Assembly: GCF_000430545.1 (NCBI RefSeq)
Contig: NZ_AUMF01000015.1
Coordinates: forward strand, 61,028 to 125,027
Direction of reading: 5' to 3'
Origin: Tenacibaculum ovolyticum DSM 18103
GTDB taxonomy: Bacteria; Bacteroidota; Bacteroidia; Flavobacteriales; Flavobacteriaceae
Length of the DNA stretch: 64,000 nucleotides
Shown here: piece after piece, positions 9,328 to 18,386 of the stretch
Layout of the letters: the number at the start of each line of letters is the position of its first letter
How positions within the stretch are numbered: the first letter of the stretch is position 1
Notes under the pieces: model-generated
The model's input: only the letters and a program-made list of their open reading frames with translations
What the model was told of the DNA's origin: nothing
Databases searched by the model: none
Program-made: the position numbers and the translations under genes

Positions 9328-11346
9328 ATGAAAAAAATTAAATTCCTTATAGCTTTCTTAACTATATTTCAAACGATTTATTCTCAAGAAGAAAGTACTA
9401 AACAAGATACTTTAGAAACTCATAATTTTTTAAAAGAAATTATTATTATAAGTAATAAAAGAAAAGATGTTGATAATAAAAAATACATAAAACCTTTATC
9501 TTCTTTAGATCAATTCTTAGAAGAGTCTTCTAAAATTAATATGATTAAAAGAGGTAATTATGCATGGGAACCTACAATTAATAACATGATTTCTGATAGA
9601 ATTAGTGTTACTATAGATGGAATGCAAATTTTTGGGGCTTGTACTGATAAAATGGATCCTATTACTTCTTATGTAGATGTTTCGAATTTAGAAAAAGTTG
9701 CTGTTTTTTCTGGACAACATGGAAATGAAAACGGGCAAACCATTGGTGGTGCCATTGATTTAAAATTAGATAAAAATAATTTTTCACACGTTGGTAGCAA
9801 ATTAATTACTGGTTTTGATTTAGGTTATGAAAGTAATTCGAATACAAAAATTATTGGTGTAGAAGCAAACTACAACGATAAAAAATTCTTTTTAAATACC
9901 GATTTTATAAAAAGAACTGCTGCTAATTATTTTGATGGAAACAATAATGAAGTACTATTTTCTCAATACAATAAGTATAATTTTTCGGCAATAACTGGTT
10001 ATAAACTATCATCAACTAAAAAAATTGGAGCAACACTTATTTATGATAAAGCTATCGATGTTGGTTATCCTGCTTTACCAATGGATGTTTCTTTAGCCAA
10101 AGCTATTATTGGTTCTATAAATTATGAATATACTAATGAAAAAAAGTTTATTCATAATTTAGAAGCTAAAATTTATGCAAATTCTATTACTCATGTAATG
10201 GATGATACTAAAAGACCAAATGTTGCTATTCATATGGATATGCCAGGTTGGAGTGATACTTATGGGTTTTATACTAAAATTAAAGCTAAAAAAAATAACC
10301 ATTCTTTTTTAGCTAACTTTAATGGTTATTATAATAAGTCGTTAGCAGAAATGACAATGTATCCTGCTAACAGTACAGAAAAATTAATGTTTATGCTTAC
10401 TTGGCCAGACGTAAGAACCTTATATTCTGGTATCTATTTAGAAGACAAACTTTTTATAAATAAAACTACTTCAGCTCAATTTAGTGCAAGAATTGGTTTT
10501 CAGAATAATAATATAGCAAGTAATTTTGGTTTAAGTAGTTTACAAATTTTTTATCCTAATTTAAAAGCTTCTAAAAATAGATTTTTACCTAGTATTTCTG
10601 CACAAATAACACATAAAAAGAAGTCATTTACTTATACATCTTCTATTGGTTATGGTGAAAGAGCTCCTTCAGTTAGTGAAGGTTATGGCAATTTTTTATT
10701 TAATAGTTTCGATAATTTTGATTACATAGGAAATCCGAATTTAAAGAATGAAAAATCATTAGAATTCAACGCTAAAATAGCATATGACAACAATAAATTT
10801 AAGGTTAGTTTTGATAACTCTCTATTTTATATTTCAGATTATATTATAGGTAAAATAAATACTGATTATTCACCAATGGTTATTGGTGCAGATGGTGTTA
10901 AAGTTTATAGTGCTTTAAACAATGTATTACAATTTAATAGTGCTTTAAGTGCTAGTTATAAGTTTAATTCTAATTTTACTTTAAATAGTACTGTTGGATA
11001 TAATTATGGTAAAGAAATTAAAGGTGAAAATTTACCATTAATTTCTCCTATTTCGTACAAAGCAAACCTCGTTTACACAAAAGGCTTCTTTAATTCTAAA
11101 ATTGAAGTAGTTGGTGCAGGTACGCAAAATAATTTTTCTAAAATTTATGGTGAAGATAAAACGAAGGAATACACAATTATAAACCTAGATGCTGGATATA
11201 AGTTTTATATAAACAATGATAATATTATTTTAAAAACTGGCGTAGAAAATGTTTTTAATACCTATTATTCAACCTATTCTGATTGGAAAAATATCCCTAG
11301 AATGGGACGAAATATTTTTGTTAATTTGTCGTACATTTTAAAATAG
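9328..11346 (+). CDS. TonB-dependent copper receptor, OprC/NosA family
   Basis: 672 residues with signal peptide (1-19, cleavage after YSQ), an N-terminal plug and a C-terminal 22-strand-type barrel ending in the aromatic-rich NIFVNLSYILK. The plug carries YAWEPTINNM, SVTIDGM and GACTDKMDP. In OprC of Pseudomonas aeruginosa copper is bound by a CxxxM pair in the plug plus an HxM pair from the barrel; here C105/M109 and H302/M304 (AIHMDMPGW) sit in matching contexts. These motifs support copper import across the outer membrane. The upstream lipoprotein and Cys-containing small protein would be partners in the periplasm or membrane. The ligand assignment rests on remembered OprC literature, not on an alignment. 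Confidence 0.88.
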   Translation: MKKIKFLIAFLTIFQTIYSQEESTKQDTLETHNFLKEIIIISNKRKDVDNKKYIKPLSSLDQFLEESSKINMIKRGNYAWEPTINNMISDRISVTIDGMQIFGACTDKMDPITSYVDVSNLEKVAVFSGQHGNENGQTIGGAIDLKLDKNNFSHVGSKLITGFDLGYESNSNTKIIGVEANYNDKKFFLNTDFIKRTAANYFDGNNNEVLFSQYNKYNFSAITGYKLSSTKKIGATLIYDKAIDVGYPALPMDVSLAKAIIGSINYEYTNEKKFIHNLEAKIYANSITHVMDDTKRPNVAIHMDMPGWSDTYGFYTKIKAKKNNHSFLANFNGYYNKSLAEMTMYPANSTEKLMFMLTWPDVRTLYSGIYLEDKLFINKTTSAQFSARIGFQNNNIASNFGLSSLQIFYPNLKASKNRFLPSISAQITHKKKSFTYTSSIGYGERAPSVSEGYGNFLFNSFDNFDYIGNPNLKNEKSLEFNAKIAYDNNKFKVSFDNSLFYISDYIIGKINTDYSPMVIGADGVKVYSALNNVLQFNSALSASYKFNSNFTLNSTVGYNYGKEIKGENLPLISPISYKANLVYTKGFFNSKIEVVGAGTQNNFSKIYGEDKTKEYTIINLDAGYKFYINNDNIILKTGVENVFNTYYSTYSDWKNIPRMGRNIFVNLSYILK

Positions 11347-11349
11347 CAC

Positions 11350-11919
11350 ATGGAAAATCACAGACATTTTATAATTCATAAACCTTATGGTTTTTTATCT
11401 CAGTTTATTAACAATCAAACTAAGAGGAAGAAAAAATTATTAGGTGAATTATATAATTTCCCAGAAAAAACAATGGCTATAGGCCGTTTAGATGTTACTT
11501 CTGAAGGATTATTGTTATTAACAACTGATGGTAAAGTAAGCGCACAAGTACGTAGTAAAAAAGTAGAAAAAGAATACTACGTACAGGTAGATGGTGTTAT
11601 TACCCAAGAAGCGGTAAATAAATTAAAAGAAGGTGTAGAGATTGGTTTTGATGGTAAAAAATATATGACTTTACCAGGTAAAGCTTTTTTAATAAAAGAT
11701 CCTAAATTTCCTTTACAAAACCAAAAAATTCGTGATGATCGTCATGGCCCAACAAGTTGGGTTTCAATAATTATTAGAGAAGGAAAATTTAGACAGGTTC
11801 GTAAAATGACTGCTGCTGTTGGTTTTCCTACACTTCGCTTAGTTAGAGTTCGTATTGGTGATATTCTTTTAAATAATATGAAATCTGGAGACTTTATAGA
11901 AGTAAAAAAACTAATGTAA
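11350..11919 (+). CDS. rluE: RsuA/RluE-type rRNA pseudouridine synthase
   Basis: 189 residues, a compact member lacking an S4 domain, like RluE. Motifs: HKPYGFLSQF near the start, the catalytic GRLDVTSEGLLLLTTDG (Asp nucleophile), EKEYYVQVDG, and the family's RQVRKMTAAVGFPTLRLVRVRIG toward the end. RluE modifies a U in 23S rRNA (U2457 in E. coli). The start is 3 bases after the receptor stop, so it may be co-transcribed with it, although the functions are unrelated. RluE rather than RluF/RsuA is chosen for its short length and lack of an N-terminal RNA-binding domain. Confidence 0.88.
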   Translation: MENHRHFIIHKPYGFLSQFINNQTKRKKKLLGELYNFPEKTMAIGRLDVTSEGLLLLTTDGKVSAQVRSKKVEKEYYVQVDGVITQEAVNKLKEGVEIGFDGKKYMTLPGKAFLIKDPKFPLQNQKIRDDRHGPTSWVSIIIREGKFRQVRKMTAAVGFPTLRLVRVRIGDILLNNMKSGDFIEVKKLM

Positions 11920-11964
11920 CTTAAGTTACTTTGTACATAACTATTATAGTATAATTTTACATCT

Positions 11965-12075
11965 ATGAGAGACAATTCTAATACAACATTATATATAGTA
12001 GCAACTATAATAATTTTACATTTTTTAGTAGGTTTTGGATATTTACTATATAAAATGACTAAGAAAAAAGATTAA
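11965..12075 (+). CDS. 36-residue single-pass membrane peptide, unknown
   Basis: ATG 11965 to TAA 12075 encodes MRDNSNTTLYIVATIIIL, then a continuing hydrophobic stretch and the basic end KMTKKKD. One helix of about 22 residues spans roughly residues 9-30. A promoter-like pair lies directly upstream: TTTG at 11930-11933, and TAATTTTA at 11952-11959 (one base off TAnnTTTG), 18 bases apart, which would give almost no leader. The stop overlaps the convergent elaA stop by 4 bases. The composition is clearly membrane-like and basic-inside, so I judge it likely real; function unknown. Confidence 0.5.
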   Translation: MRDNSNTTLYIVATIIILHFLVGFGYLLYKMTKKKD

Positions 12076-12512
12076 TTCTTAATCATTTTAATATGTGGAA
12101 TACCATCTTCTAAATACTCTTCTCCAACTTTTACAAAACCATGAGATTCATAAAATTTTTGTAAATAAGTTTGTGCAGAAATCGTTATTTTATTTTCGTT
12201 ATAGTTATCAACAATTGCTTGTATAGATGCTTTTATTAAATCATGGCCATAGCCATACTTACGCTCTGTATCTTTAACTACAACCCTACCAATACTAGGC
12301 GTATCAAAATATTGTCCACTATTAAATAAACGTGTATAAGCTATAATTTTATCTTCTTTAATACCTATAACATGTAATGCTTTTTGATCTTTTCCATCAA
12401 TATCTTGATATACACAGTCTTGTTCTACAACAAAAACTTCAGAACGTAATTGAAGAATCTCATACAGTTCTGAAGTTGTTAACTCTTTAAAATTTTTTAT
12501 TAAAAATTTCAT
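12072..12512 (-). CDS. elaA: GNAT-family N-acetyltransferase, ElaA-like
   Basis: 146 residues. The ElaA pattern is visible: LYEILQLRSEVFVVEQDCVYQDIDG near the N-terminus, then the acetyl-CoA-binding segment SIGRVVVKDTERKYGYGHDLI (the R/Q-x-x-G-x-G/A loop), then the C-terminal FYESHGFVKVGEEYLEDGIPHI. It transfers acetyl from acetyl-CoA to an unknown amine or protein acceptor. It lies 37 bases downstream of rpiB on the same strand and is probably co-transcribed with it. A TTATCAACA motif falls by chance or otherwise inside it near 12206. Confidence 0.87.
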   Translation of the reverse strand: MKFLIKNFKELTTSELYEILQLRSEVFVVEQDCVYQDIDGKDQKALHVIGIKEDKIIAYTRLFNSGQYFDTPSIGRVVVKDTERKYGYGHDLIKASIQAIVDNYNENKITISAQTYLQKFYESHGFVKVGEEYLEDGIPHIKMIKN

Positions 12513-12549
12513 TTAAATAATTTTATTAAAAATACTTTATAAAAGCTTA

Positions 12550-12984
12550 TTAGCAATTACATGCTATTTTATTTACTCTATCAGCGTGTCTTCCACCTTC
12601 AAACTCTGTACTTAAAAATACTTCTACAAAACCTAAAGCCTGTTGTAATGATACAAAGCGAGCAGGAATCGTTAAAATATTAGCATTATTGTGTTGACGT
12701 GTTAATGCTACTAACTCATTATTCCAACATAAAGCTGCACGTACACCTTGATGTTTATTAGCAGTCATTTGTGCACCGTTACCACTACCACATAAAATAA
12801 TACCCATTTCTGCTTGTTCAGTTTCTACTGCTTCTGCAGTTGGATGAATAGCATCAGGGTAATCCATACTATTCGAATCATTAGTTCCAAAATTAATTAC
12901 TTTATGACCTAATTCTTCTAATAACTTTATAATTTCAAATTTATATTCGGTACCTGCATGGTCGTTTCCGATGGCAATTGTCAT
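12550..12984 (-). CDS. rpiB: Ribose 5-phosphate isomerase B
   Basis: 144 residues. It begins MTIAIGNDHAG, has the active-site loop ILCGSGNGAQM (catalytic cysteine and phosphate loop), the NKHQGVRAALC strand, NNANILTIPARF and the C-terminal GGRHADRVNKI. RpiB interconverts ribose 5-phosphate and ribulose 5-phosphate in the pentose phosphate pathway. The length matches the family. Its start abuts a 0.8-kb gene-free AT-rich stretch, and elaA follows on the same strand. Confidence 0.95.
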   Translation of the reverse strand: MTIAIGNDHAGTEYKFEIIKLLEELGHKVINFGTNDSNSMDYPDAIHPTAEAVETEQAEMGIILCGSGNGAQMTANKHQGVRAALCWNNELVALTRQHNNANILTIPARFVSLQQALGFVEVFLSTEFEGGRHADRVNKIACNC

Positions 12985-13767
12985 AATTTGTTGATTTTAA
13001 TTTAGTTGTCTACTACAAAAATACAGTTATTCATGGTTATCAACAGTAATTAACAATGCTTTTTTTAGTATTCTTAATAAACTACTAAATATAAAGTACT
13101 TAAGTAGTATTAGTTAATTGTTAAGAAGTAATAATATATTTTAAAAAGTTTATTTGATTATTTCATTTTTTTTAACAATACAGCGAACATTATGACATAC
13201 GCAACTTTTTTTATGAGTTTCTAATAAACATTTATCAACATAAAATTAACCTCTTCTTTACAGTGAAAATAAAATTAACTATTAATATTTTTTAGTTTAC
13301 ATCTGTTTATAACTATTGTTAATAACTCTATTTTATAGTTGATTTTAAACATGTTATTTATATAATAACATGTTTATTTTATTTAATAAGTGATATCACC
13401 AAAAATTAAATCATTTATTTATGCTACATATTAACACACTATAATAACAATCATTTCCTTTTTTAAATTTTAAAAATCTTTTATATATATATTATATATG
13501 TTAATAACATCTAATTTAAAAAAATAGAAAAATTTTAGAAATTAAGAATCTACTATAGAAACAACTTAAAAGAATAAAATTCTTAATTTTAAGTATATAA
13601 AACTAATGATGTTGATAAATAAGAATAAAACGTAATTACGCTTTAACTTCTGCTAGTTTAAAACATAAAATTTAAGCATAGTTTTAGTTATATTTAAACT
13701 TTATAAAGAAGAAATAATAGAAAAGGAAATGTATTTTACTTATTATAATACCTACGAATTGGTACTA
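12985..13767. other. AT-rich gene-free region with DnaA-box-like motifs, candidate replication origin
   Basis: No credible reading frame was found in these 783 bases. The region contains three exact TTATCAACA 9-mers: 13037-13045 (+), 13232-13240 (+) and 13610-13618 (-). Two TTATTAACA sites lie at 13317-13325 (-) and 13499-13507 (-). The motif differs from the DnaA box TTATCCACA at one base. There is also a 12-bp-stem hairpin at 13346-13376 and a nearly pure A/T tract at about 13488-13500 that could melt. Two parS-like sites lie 8-10 kb to the right. Flavobacterial origins are not always next to dnaA, so the lack of dnaA here does not exclude this. The call is an inference. Confidence 0.4.
13346..13376. 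repeat. 12-bp inverted repeat in the AT-rich region
   Basis: Arms TAAACATGTTAT (13346-13357) and ATAACATGTTTA (13365-13376) are perfect reverse complements around a 7-base loop. There is no T-run typical of a terminator and no gene end nearby, so it is more likely a protein site or origin structure than a terminator. Confidence 0.6.
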
Positions 13768-13935
13768 TTAAACTGTCTTATTACTTGTTTTAATAAGATT
13801 TAAGGTGTCTTTAGCTTTTACAAGCTCTGTAGGTGCTTTTTTATTTAAAGTAGTATTAATACTTACTACAGTTACAATAATACCTGTAATAAATATGAAT
13901 ATAAATAAAGCAATTATTTTACGTAAGTTTTTCAT
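13768..13935 (-). CDS. 55-residue membrane-anchored small protein, unknown
   Basis: ATG at 13935-13933 to TAA at 13770-13768. The protein starts MKNLRKIIALFIFIFITG, a basic N-terminus followed by a helix to about residue 25, then a polar tail (NTTLNKKAPTELVKAKDTL) ending NKTV. This looks like a signal-anchor or uncleaved signal peptide with a short periplasmic tail. It is isolated between the AT-rich region and the lipid kinase gene. I do not recognise a family. Confidence 0.55.
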   Translation of the reverse strand: MKNLRKIIALFIFIFITGIIVTVVSINTTLNKKAPTELVKAKDTLNLIKTSNKTV

Positions 13936-14007
13936 AAGTTACGACTTCTTATTATAAAGACGATACTTATTTATAAATGTTACAGTTTTGTTAAAATAAT
14001 TTTAATT

Positions 14008-14919
14008 TTATGAAATTACAAATTGTAGTGCCTTATGAATAATTGAGGCTGTTACCTTTCCTTTTCCTATTAATTCACCGTCAGCCTGTATAAATGGTTC
14101 ATTTTTAGTACACATAGGAGTTACTAACAAAGTGTTTGTAGTAAAGGTTTCTACTTTCTTATGTTGTGTAATTAACCCGTTATATAATTTTTTAATATTT
14201 ATCACTAAATTTAAAAGAGTTAAATTTTTAGCTATTGTAATATCAAAAAAACCATCATTAGAGTATTTGTAGTCAGTTAGTTGCATTCCACCTGCTGAGT
14301 ATTTACAAATACCAAAAAGAGTCATTAAACATTTTGTTTTAATTGATTTATTATCTACTTCAATAGTAAATTTTGTTTTTTTATATAAAAATAAACCAGC
14401 AATTCCACTTAAAAGGTAGGCTATTGCACCAAATTTTTTTAGTTTATTTAACTTATTAACAACATATCCATCATAACCTATACCAGCTACATTATTAAAA
14501 AAAGTAGCAGTATTACTTAATTGTAAATGCCCTATATCTTGAAAAATAGTCTTCTTTTGCTTAATTAAATTTACTGCATTATTTATGTTATTTGGTATGT
14601 TATAAGTCTTAATCCAATCGTTTCCTGTACCTAAAGGAATCACTCCAACCGTAATATTAGAAGATTTTACATATCTTTGCGTCATAATTCCGTTAACTAC
14701 ATGATGTAGTGTACCGTCTCCACCAACGGAAATTATATTTCTATAACCTTGTTGAATAGCAGTGTGTACCAATTCAATTTCGTGTTTAGAATACGCTGTA
14801 AAAGCATAAGAAAAATCGATATTTTTTTCGTTTAATAACTGCTCAATTTCTTTCCATTTTTTAGAAAGTTTTTTATTTCCTGAAACAGGATTAGCAATTA
14901 TAAACCAAGAATGTATCAT
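14008..14919 (-). CDS. Diacylglycerol kinase-like lipid kinase (YegS/BmrU family)
   Basis: 303 residues when started at ATG 14919-14917 (MIHSWFIIANPVSG); the frame also has an earlier ATG at 14967, but homologues start just before the NPVSG block. The nucleotide-binding motif GGDGTLHHVVNGI and GTGNDWIKTYNIP are both present, as are GIGYDGYVV and the C-terminal FIQADGE. Enzymes of this family phosphorylate diacylglycerol or related lipids with ATP. It is a lone gene, convergent with nothing and divergent from rnr. Confidence 0.9.
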   Translation of the reverse strand: MIHSWFIIANPVSGNKKLSKKWKEIEQLLNEKNIDFSYAFTAYSKHEIELVHTAIQQGYRNIISVGGDGTLHHVVNGIMTQRYVKSSNITVGVIPLGTGNDWIKTYNIPNNINNAVNLIKQKKTIFQDIGHLQLSNTATFFNNVAGIGYDGYVVNKLNKLKKFGAIAYLLSGIAGLFLYKKTKFTIEVDNKSIKTKCLMTLFGICKYSAGGMQLTDYKYSNDGFFDITIAKNLTLLNLVINIKKLYNGLITQHKKVETFTTNTLLVTPMCTKNEPFIQADGELIGKGKVTASIIHKALQFVIS

Positions 14920-15033
14920 AAATATTAAAGTATAATATTGCCAAAATACAAAATAGATTGATAACATTTATTTAATAAGCAACAGCTTAAATTTATTTGT
15001 AAATTGGTAACATTAAAATAAGAAGAAAGATTA

Positions 15034-17250
15034 ATGACAAGAAAGAAAAAAATCTACAAAAAAAAAGGAAAAGTAATTAGAGACTTAACTTTAAAGATTT
15101 TCAAAATATTAAAAGAAGACAGTTCAAAAACTTATAATCATAAACAAATTTCAGCTAAAATCGGAATTTCTGATACAGACGGAAAAACTCAAGTCTTAAA
15201 AAAATTAGTTGAATTAACTGCAACAAAAAAAATTAAAGAAGTTGATAGAGGTAAATATCAAATAAATCAAGATCGTAAATACCATATTGGTACGTTAGAT
15301 TTAACATCTAATGGGAATGGATATTTTATGTCTGATGATTTTGAGAATGATATATTTATACCTTCAATAAACTTAGGTAAAGGGTTACATCAAGATACTG
15401 TTAAAGCATTTGTTTATAAGAAACGAAGATCTAATAAATTAGAAGCTGAAGTTGTTGAAATTATTGAACGTAAAAAAACTGAGTTTGTTGGTGTTTTACA
15501 AATGAATAAAACATTTGGTTTTGTAATACCAGATAGTCAAAAAATGCCTGCTGATTTATTTGTATCTCAAAATAAATTAAACGGTGCAAAAGATGGTGAA
15601 AAAGTAGTCGTTAAAATGACTGATTGGCCTGAAAATTCTAAAAATCCGTTTGGTAAAATTACTCAAGTTTTAGGTAAACCAGGAGAACATGAAACCGAAA
15701 TTCATTCTATTTTATTAGAATATGGATTACCATATGAATTTGCAGAAGAGGTTGAAAAAGAAGCCGAAAATTTACCTATTGAAATTACCGAAACAGAAAT
15801 AGGAAAGCGTCGTGATATGCGTAAAGATTTAACTTTTACGATAGATCCTAAAGATGCAAAAGATTTTGATGATGCATTGTCATTTACCAAATTAGAAAAT
15901 GGTAATTATGAAATAGGAATTCACATTGCAGATGTATCACATTATTTACAACCAAAAACTATTTTAGATGATGAAGCCTATGATAGAGCAACATCAGTTT
16001 ATTTAGTTGATAGAGTTGTACCTATGTTACCTGAAATGCTAAGTAACGGAGTTTGTTCTTTACGACCACATGAAGAAAAATTAACATTCTCTGCAGTATT
16101 TGAAATAAACGAAAAAACACAAATTGTTAACCAATGGTTTGGTAGAACGGTAACATATTCAGATCAACGATTTGCTTATGAAGAAGCACAATCAGTTATT
16201 GAAAATTGTAAATTATCTGACAGTATAGAACCATATACAATGCCAGCTGATATTTCGATTATAGATACAGAATATCAAGTAGCTCCAGAAATTGTAGAAG
16301 CAACTTTAAAATTAGATGAATTGGCTAAAAAATTACGTAAAAAGCGTATGAAAGCTGGTGCAATATCATTTGATAGAGTTGAAGTGAAGTTCGATTTAGA
16401 TGAAAAGGCAAATCCTGTAGGAGTTTTCTTTAAAGAATCTAAAGATGCTAATAAACTTATTGAAGAGTTTATGTTACTAGCAAACAGGAAAGTAGCTAAA
16501 TTTATTGGTTTTTCTAAAGGAAAAGAAACTAAGAATACATTTATATACCGTACACATGATGAACCAAATATTGATAAGTTAGCTTCATTGCAAAACATTA
16601 TTAACAAGTTCGGTTATAAAATAAATACTGAAACGAAAGAAAAAACATCAGAATCTTTAAATAAATTATTAGCAGATGTTCAAGGTAAAGGTGAAGCTAA
16701 TATGGTTGAAACCTTAGCTATACGTTCTATGAGTAAAGCCGCTTATACTACTCAAAATATTGGGCATTATGGTTTAGCTTTTGATTATTACTCACATTTT
16801 ACTTCACCAATTCGAAGGTATCCAGATGTAATGACACATCGTTTATTACAACATTATTTAGATGGTGGAACTTCTCCAAAATCAGATGAGTATGAAGTGA
16901 AGTGTAAACACTCATCTCAAATGGAAGAAATGGCTGCTAAAGCTGAGCGATCTAGCATAAAGTATATGCAAATTAAATATATGAAAGACCATCAAGATGA
17001 AGAATTTGAAGGTGTAATTTCAGGTGTTACTGAATGGGGTATCTATGTTGAAATTTCTGCAAATAAATGTGAAGGAATGGTTAGAATTAGAGATATAAAA
17101 GATGATTATTATATTTTTGATGAAAAACAATATGCTATTGTAGGACAATCATCAAATAATATAATACAGTTAGGTGATAAAGTTGTTGTAAAGGTAAAAA
17201 ATACAGATTTAGAGCGTAAACATTTAGATTTTCATTTAATTTCGCATTAA
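15034..17250 (+). CDS. rnr: Ribonuclease R
   Basis: 738 residues. A basic N-terminus (MTRKKKIYKKKGK) and a winged-helix-like region are followed by cold-shock/OB domains (about 85-235), then the RNB exonuclease domain starting near residue 255 with the catalytic IDPKDAKDFDDAL (Asp residues around 270-279) and later YSHFTSPIRRYPD. An S1 RNA-binding domain lies at about 650-735 (FEGVISGVTEWGIYVE). RNase R degrades structured RNA 3' to 5' and takes part in rRNA quality control. The next gene starts on the base after its stop. Confidence 0.97.
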   Translation: MTRKKKIYKKKGKVIRDLTLKIFKILKEDSSKTYNHKQISAKIGISDTDGKTQVLKKLVELTATKKIKEVDRGKYQINQDRKYHIGTLDLTSNGNGYFMSDDFENDIFIPSINLGKGLHQDTVKAFVYKKRRSNKLEAEVVEIIERKKTEFVGVLQMNKTFGFVIPDSQKMPADLFVSQNKLNGAKDGEKVVVKMTDWPENSKNPFGKITQVLGKPGEHETEIHSILLEYGLPYEFAEEVEKEAENLPIEITETEIGKRRDMRKDLTFTIDPKDAKDFDDALSFTKLENGNYEIGIHIADVSHYLQPKTILDDEAYDRATSVYLVDRVVPMLPEMLSNGVCSLRPHEEKLTFSAVFEINEKTQIVNQWFGRTVTYSDQRFAYEEAQSVIENCKLSDSIEPYTMPADISIIDTEYQVAPEIVEATLKLDELAKKLRKKRMKAGAISFDRVEVKFDLDEKANPVGVFFKESKDANKLIEEFMLLANRKVAKFIGFSKGKETKNTFIYRTHDEPNIDKLASLQNIINKFGYKINTETKEKTSESLNKLLADVQGKGEANMVETLAIRSMSKAAYTTQNIGHYGLAFDYYSHFTSPIRRYPDVMTHRLLQHYLDGGTSPKSDEYEVKCKHSSQMEEMAAKAERSSIKYMQIKYMKDHQDEEFEGVISGVTEWGIYVEISANKCEGMVRIRDIKDDYYIFDEKQYAIVGQSSNNIIQLGDKVVVKVKNTDLERKHLDFHLISH

Positions 17251-17598
17251 ATGAAAAAATATTATTTTGGATTGATACTCATTTTATATTTTGGATGTAA
17301 AAATTCTAGTATTAATAGTATGGAGAATACTTTAGGATTTATTCTTCCCAAAAATTATATTATTTTAAAAGATACAATTGAAGGTAATATTGATTATATA
17401 GTTAGTATAGAAGTTAAACTAAAAAATAAAAGAGATAGTAAACAATTAATTAATAAATTAGAAAAAGAGTACACTTTAAAAAATATTAAAAATGGTTATA
17501 GCTTAAAGGTAGAAAGTAATGATTATAATTTCTATCCTTGCATATTTAGCATAGATACTTTGAATAATACATTATTATTTAAAGAATTCCACTATTAA
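17251..17598 (+). CDS. Small putative lipoprotein, unknown
   Basis: 115 residues. A short signal sequence MKKYYFGLILILYFGC has a lipobox-like end at C16, followed by a polar, beta-rich domain with several YIV/IEVKL strands and a KLEKEY helix. It begins immediately after the rnr stop, so translation may be coupled, but there is no known functional link. I do not recognise a domain. Confidence 0.65.
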   Translation: MKKYYFGLILILYFGCKNSSINSMENTLGFILPKNYIILKDTIEGNIDYIVSIEVKLKNKRDSKQLINKLEKEYTLKNIKNGYSLKVESNDYNFYPCIFSIDTLNNTLLFKEFHY

Positions 17599-17672
17599 TA
17601 ACAATAAATTTTAATATTTGTCTTTATAGTACTGGTATAATTATTGGTTATATTAAGTAACTAACAAATTTT

Positions 17673-18353
17673 ATGATGAAAAAAATAGTATTTTTAAGTT
17701 TGTTTCTGATGACAATGTTAGCATCAGCACAAACAACAATTACAAAGAAATTAGGAGAATTTACCACTATTAAAGTATTTAATGGTATTAATTTAGAATT
17801 AGTTAAATCGACTGAGAATAAAATTATTATTACAGGACAAAAAGCAGAAAAAGTAACTGTAAAAAATAAAAATAACACTTTAAAAGTCGCTTTAAAATTT
17901 CCTGAAACAACAGCAGATGGTAAAGTAAGAATAACGGTTTATTATGAATCAATATTACAAGTAATTGATGCAAATGAAGGAGCTACTGTAACAGGTAAAG
18001 GAATAACACAGCCACAAGTTGAAATAAAAGCCCAAGAAGGCGCTTTTATTAACATGGTGGTTAATGTTAAGCATTTAAAGGTTAAAAGTACCTCAGGAGC
18101 TGTTATTAAGCTTTCTGGTGTTACTAAGAACCAAACTGTTGAAGCTAATTTAGGCGGAATGTATCATGGGTACAAATTAATGGTTAGTGACCTAAATTAT
18201 GTACGTGCTGGTTCAGGATCTAAAGTAGAAGTGCAATCAGGCGAAACATTAGATGCTAAAGTTTCTTTTGGAGGATCTATTTTTTATAAAGGAACTCCTG
18301 AAGTTTTTAAAGATAAAAAAGTAATTGGAGGTGTAATAGAACAAAGAAGTTAA
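17673..18353 (+). CDS. GIN-domain (DUF2807) secreted protein
   Basis: 226 residues: signal peptide (about 1-20, ending ASAQ) followed by a regular beta-helix-like pattern beginning FTTIKVFNGINLELV, with IIITGQKAEKVTVKNKNNTL and repeated short strands, ending in FGGSIFYKGTPEV. This is the Bacteroidota GIN/DUF2807 domain, once described as the head domain of putative auto-transporter adhesins; its role is not firmly known. It is probably periplasmic or surface-exposed. An adjacent second ATG (17676) is an equally possible start. Confidence 0.83.
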   Translation: MMKKIVFLSLFLMTMLASAQTTITKKLGEFTTIKVFNGINLELVKSTENKIIITGQKAEKVTVKNKNNTLKVALKFPETTADGKVRITVYYESILQVIDANEGATVTGKGITQPQVEIKAQEGAFINMVVNVKHLKVKSTSGAVIKLSGVTKNQTVEANLGGMYHGYKLMVSDLNYVRAGSGSKVEVQSGETLDAKVSFGGSIFYKGTPEVFKDKKVIGGVIEQRS

Positions 18354-18358
18354 TTTTG

Positions 18359-18367
18359 TATATTTGC
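18359..18367 (+). promoter_or_regulatory. -7 promoter box (TATATTTGC) of tatA
   Basis: Exact match to TAnnTTTGC, 20 bases before the tatA ATG. It lies just after the preceding stop codon, suggesting tatA has its own promoter. No -33 TTG is evident. Confidence 0.55.
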
Positions 18368-18386
18368 TTTGTAAAATTTAATTAAA

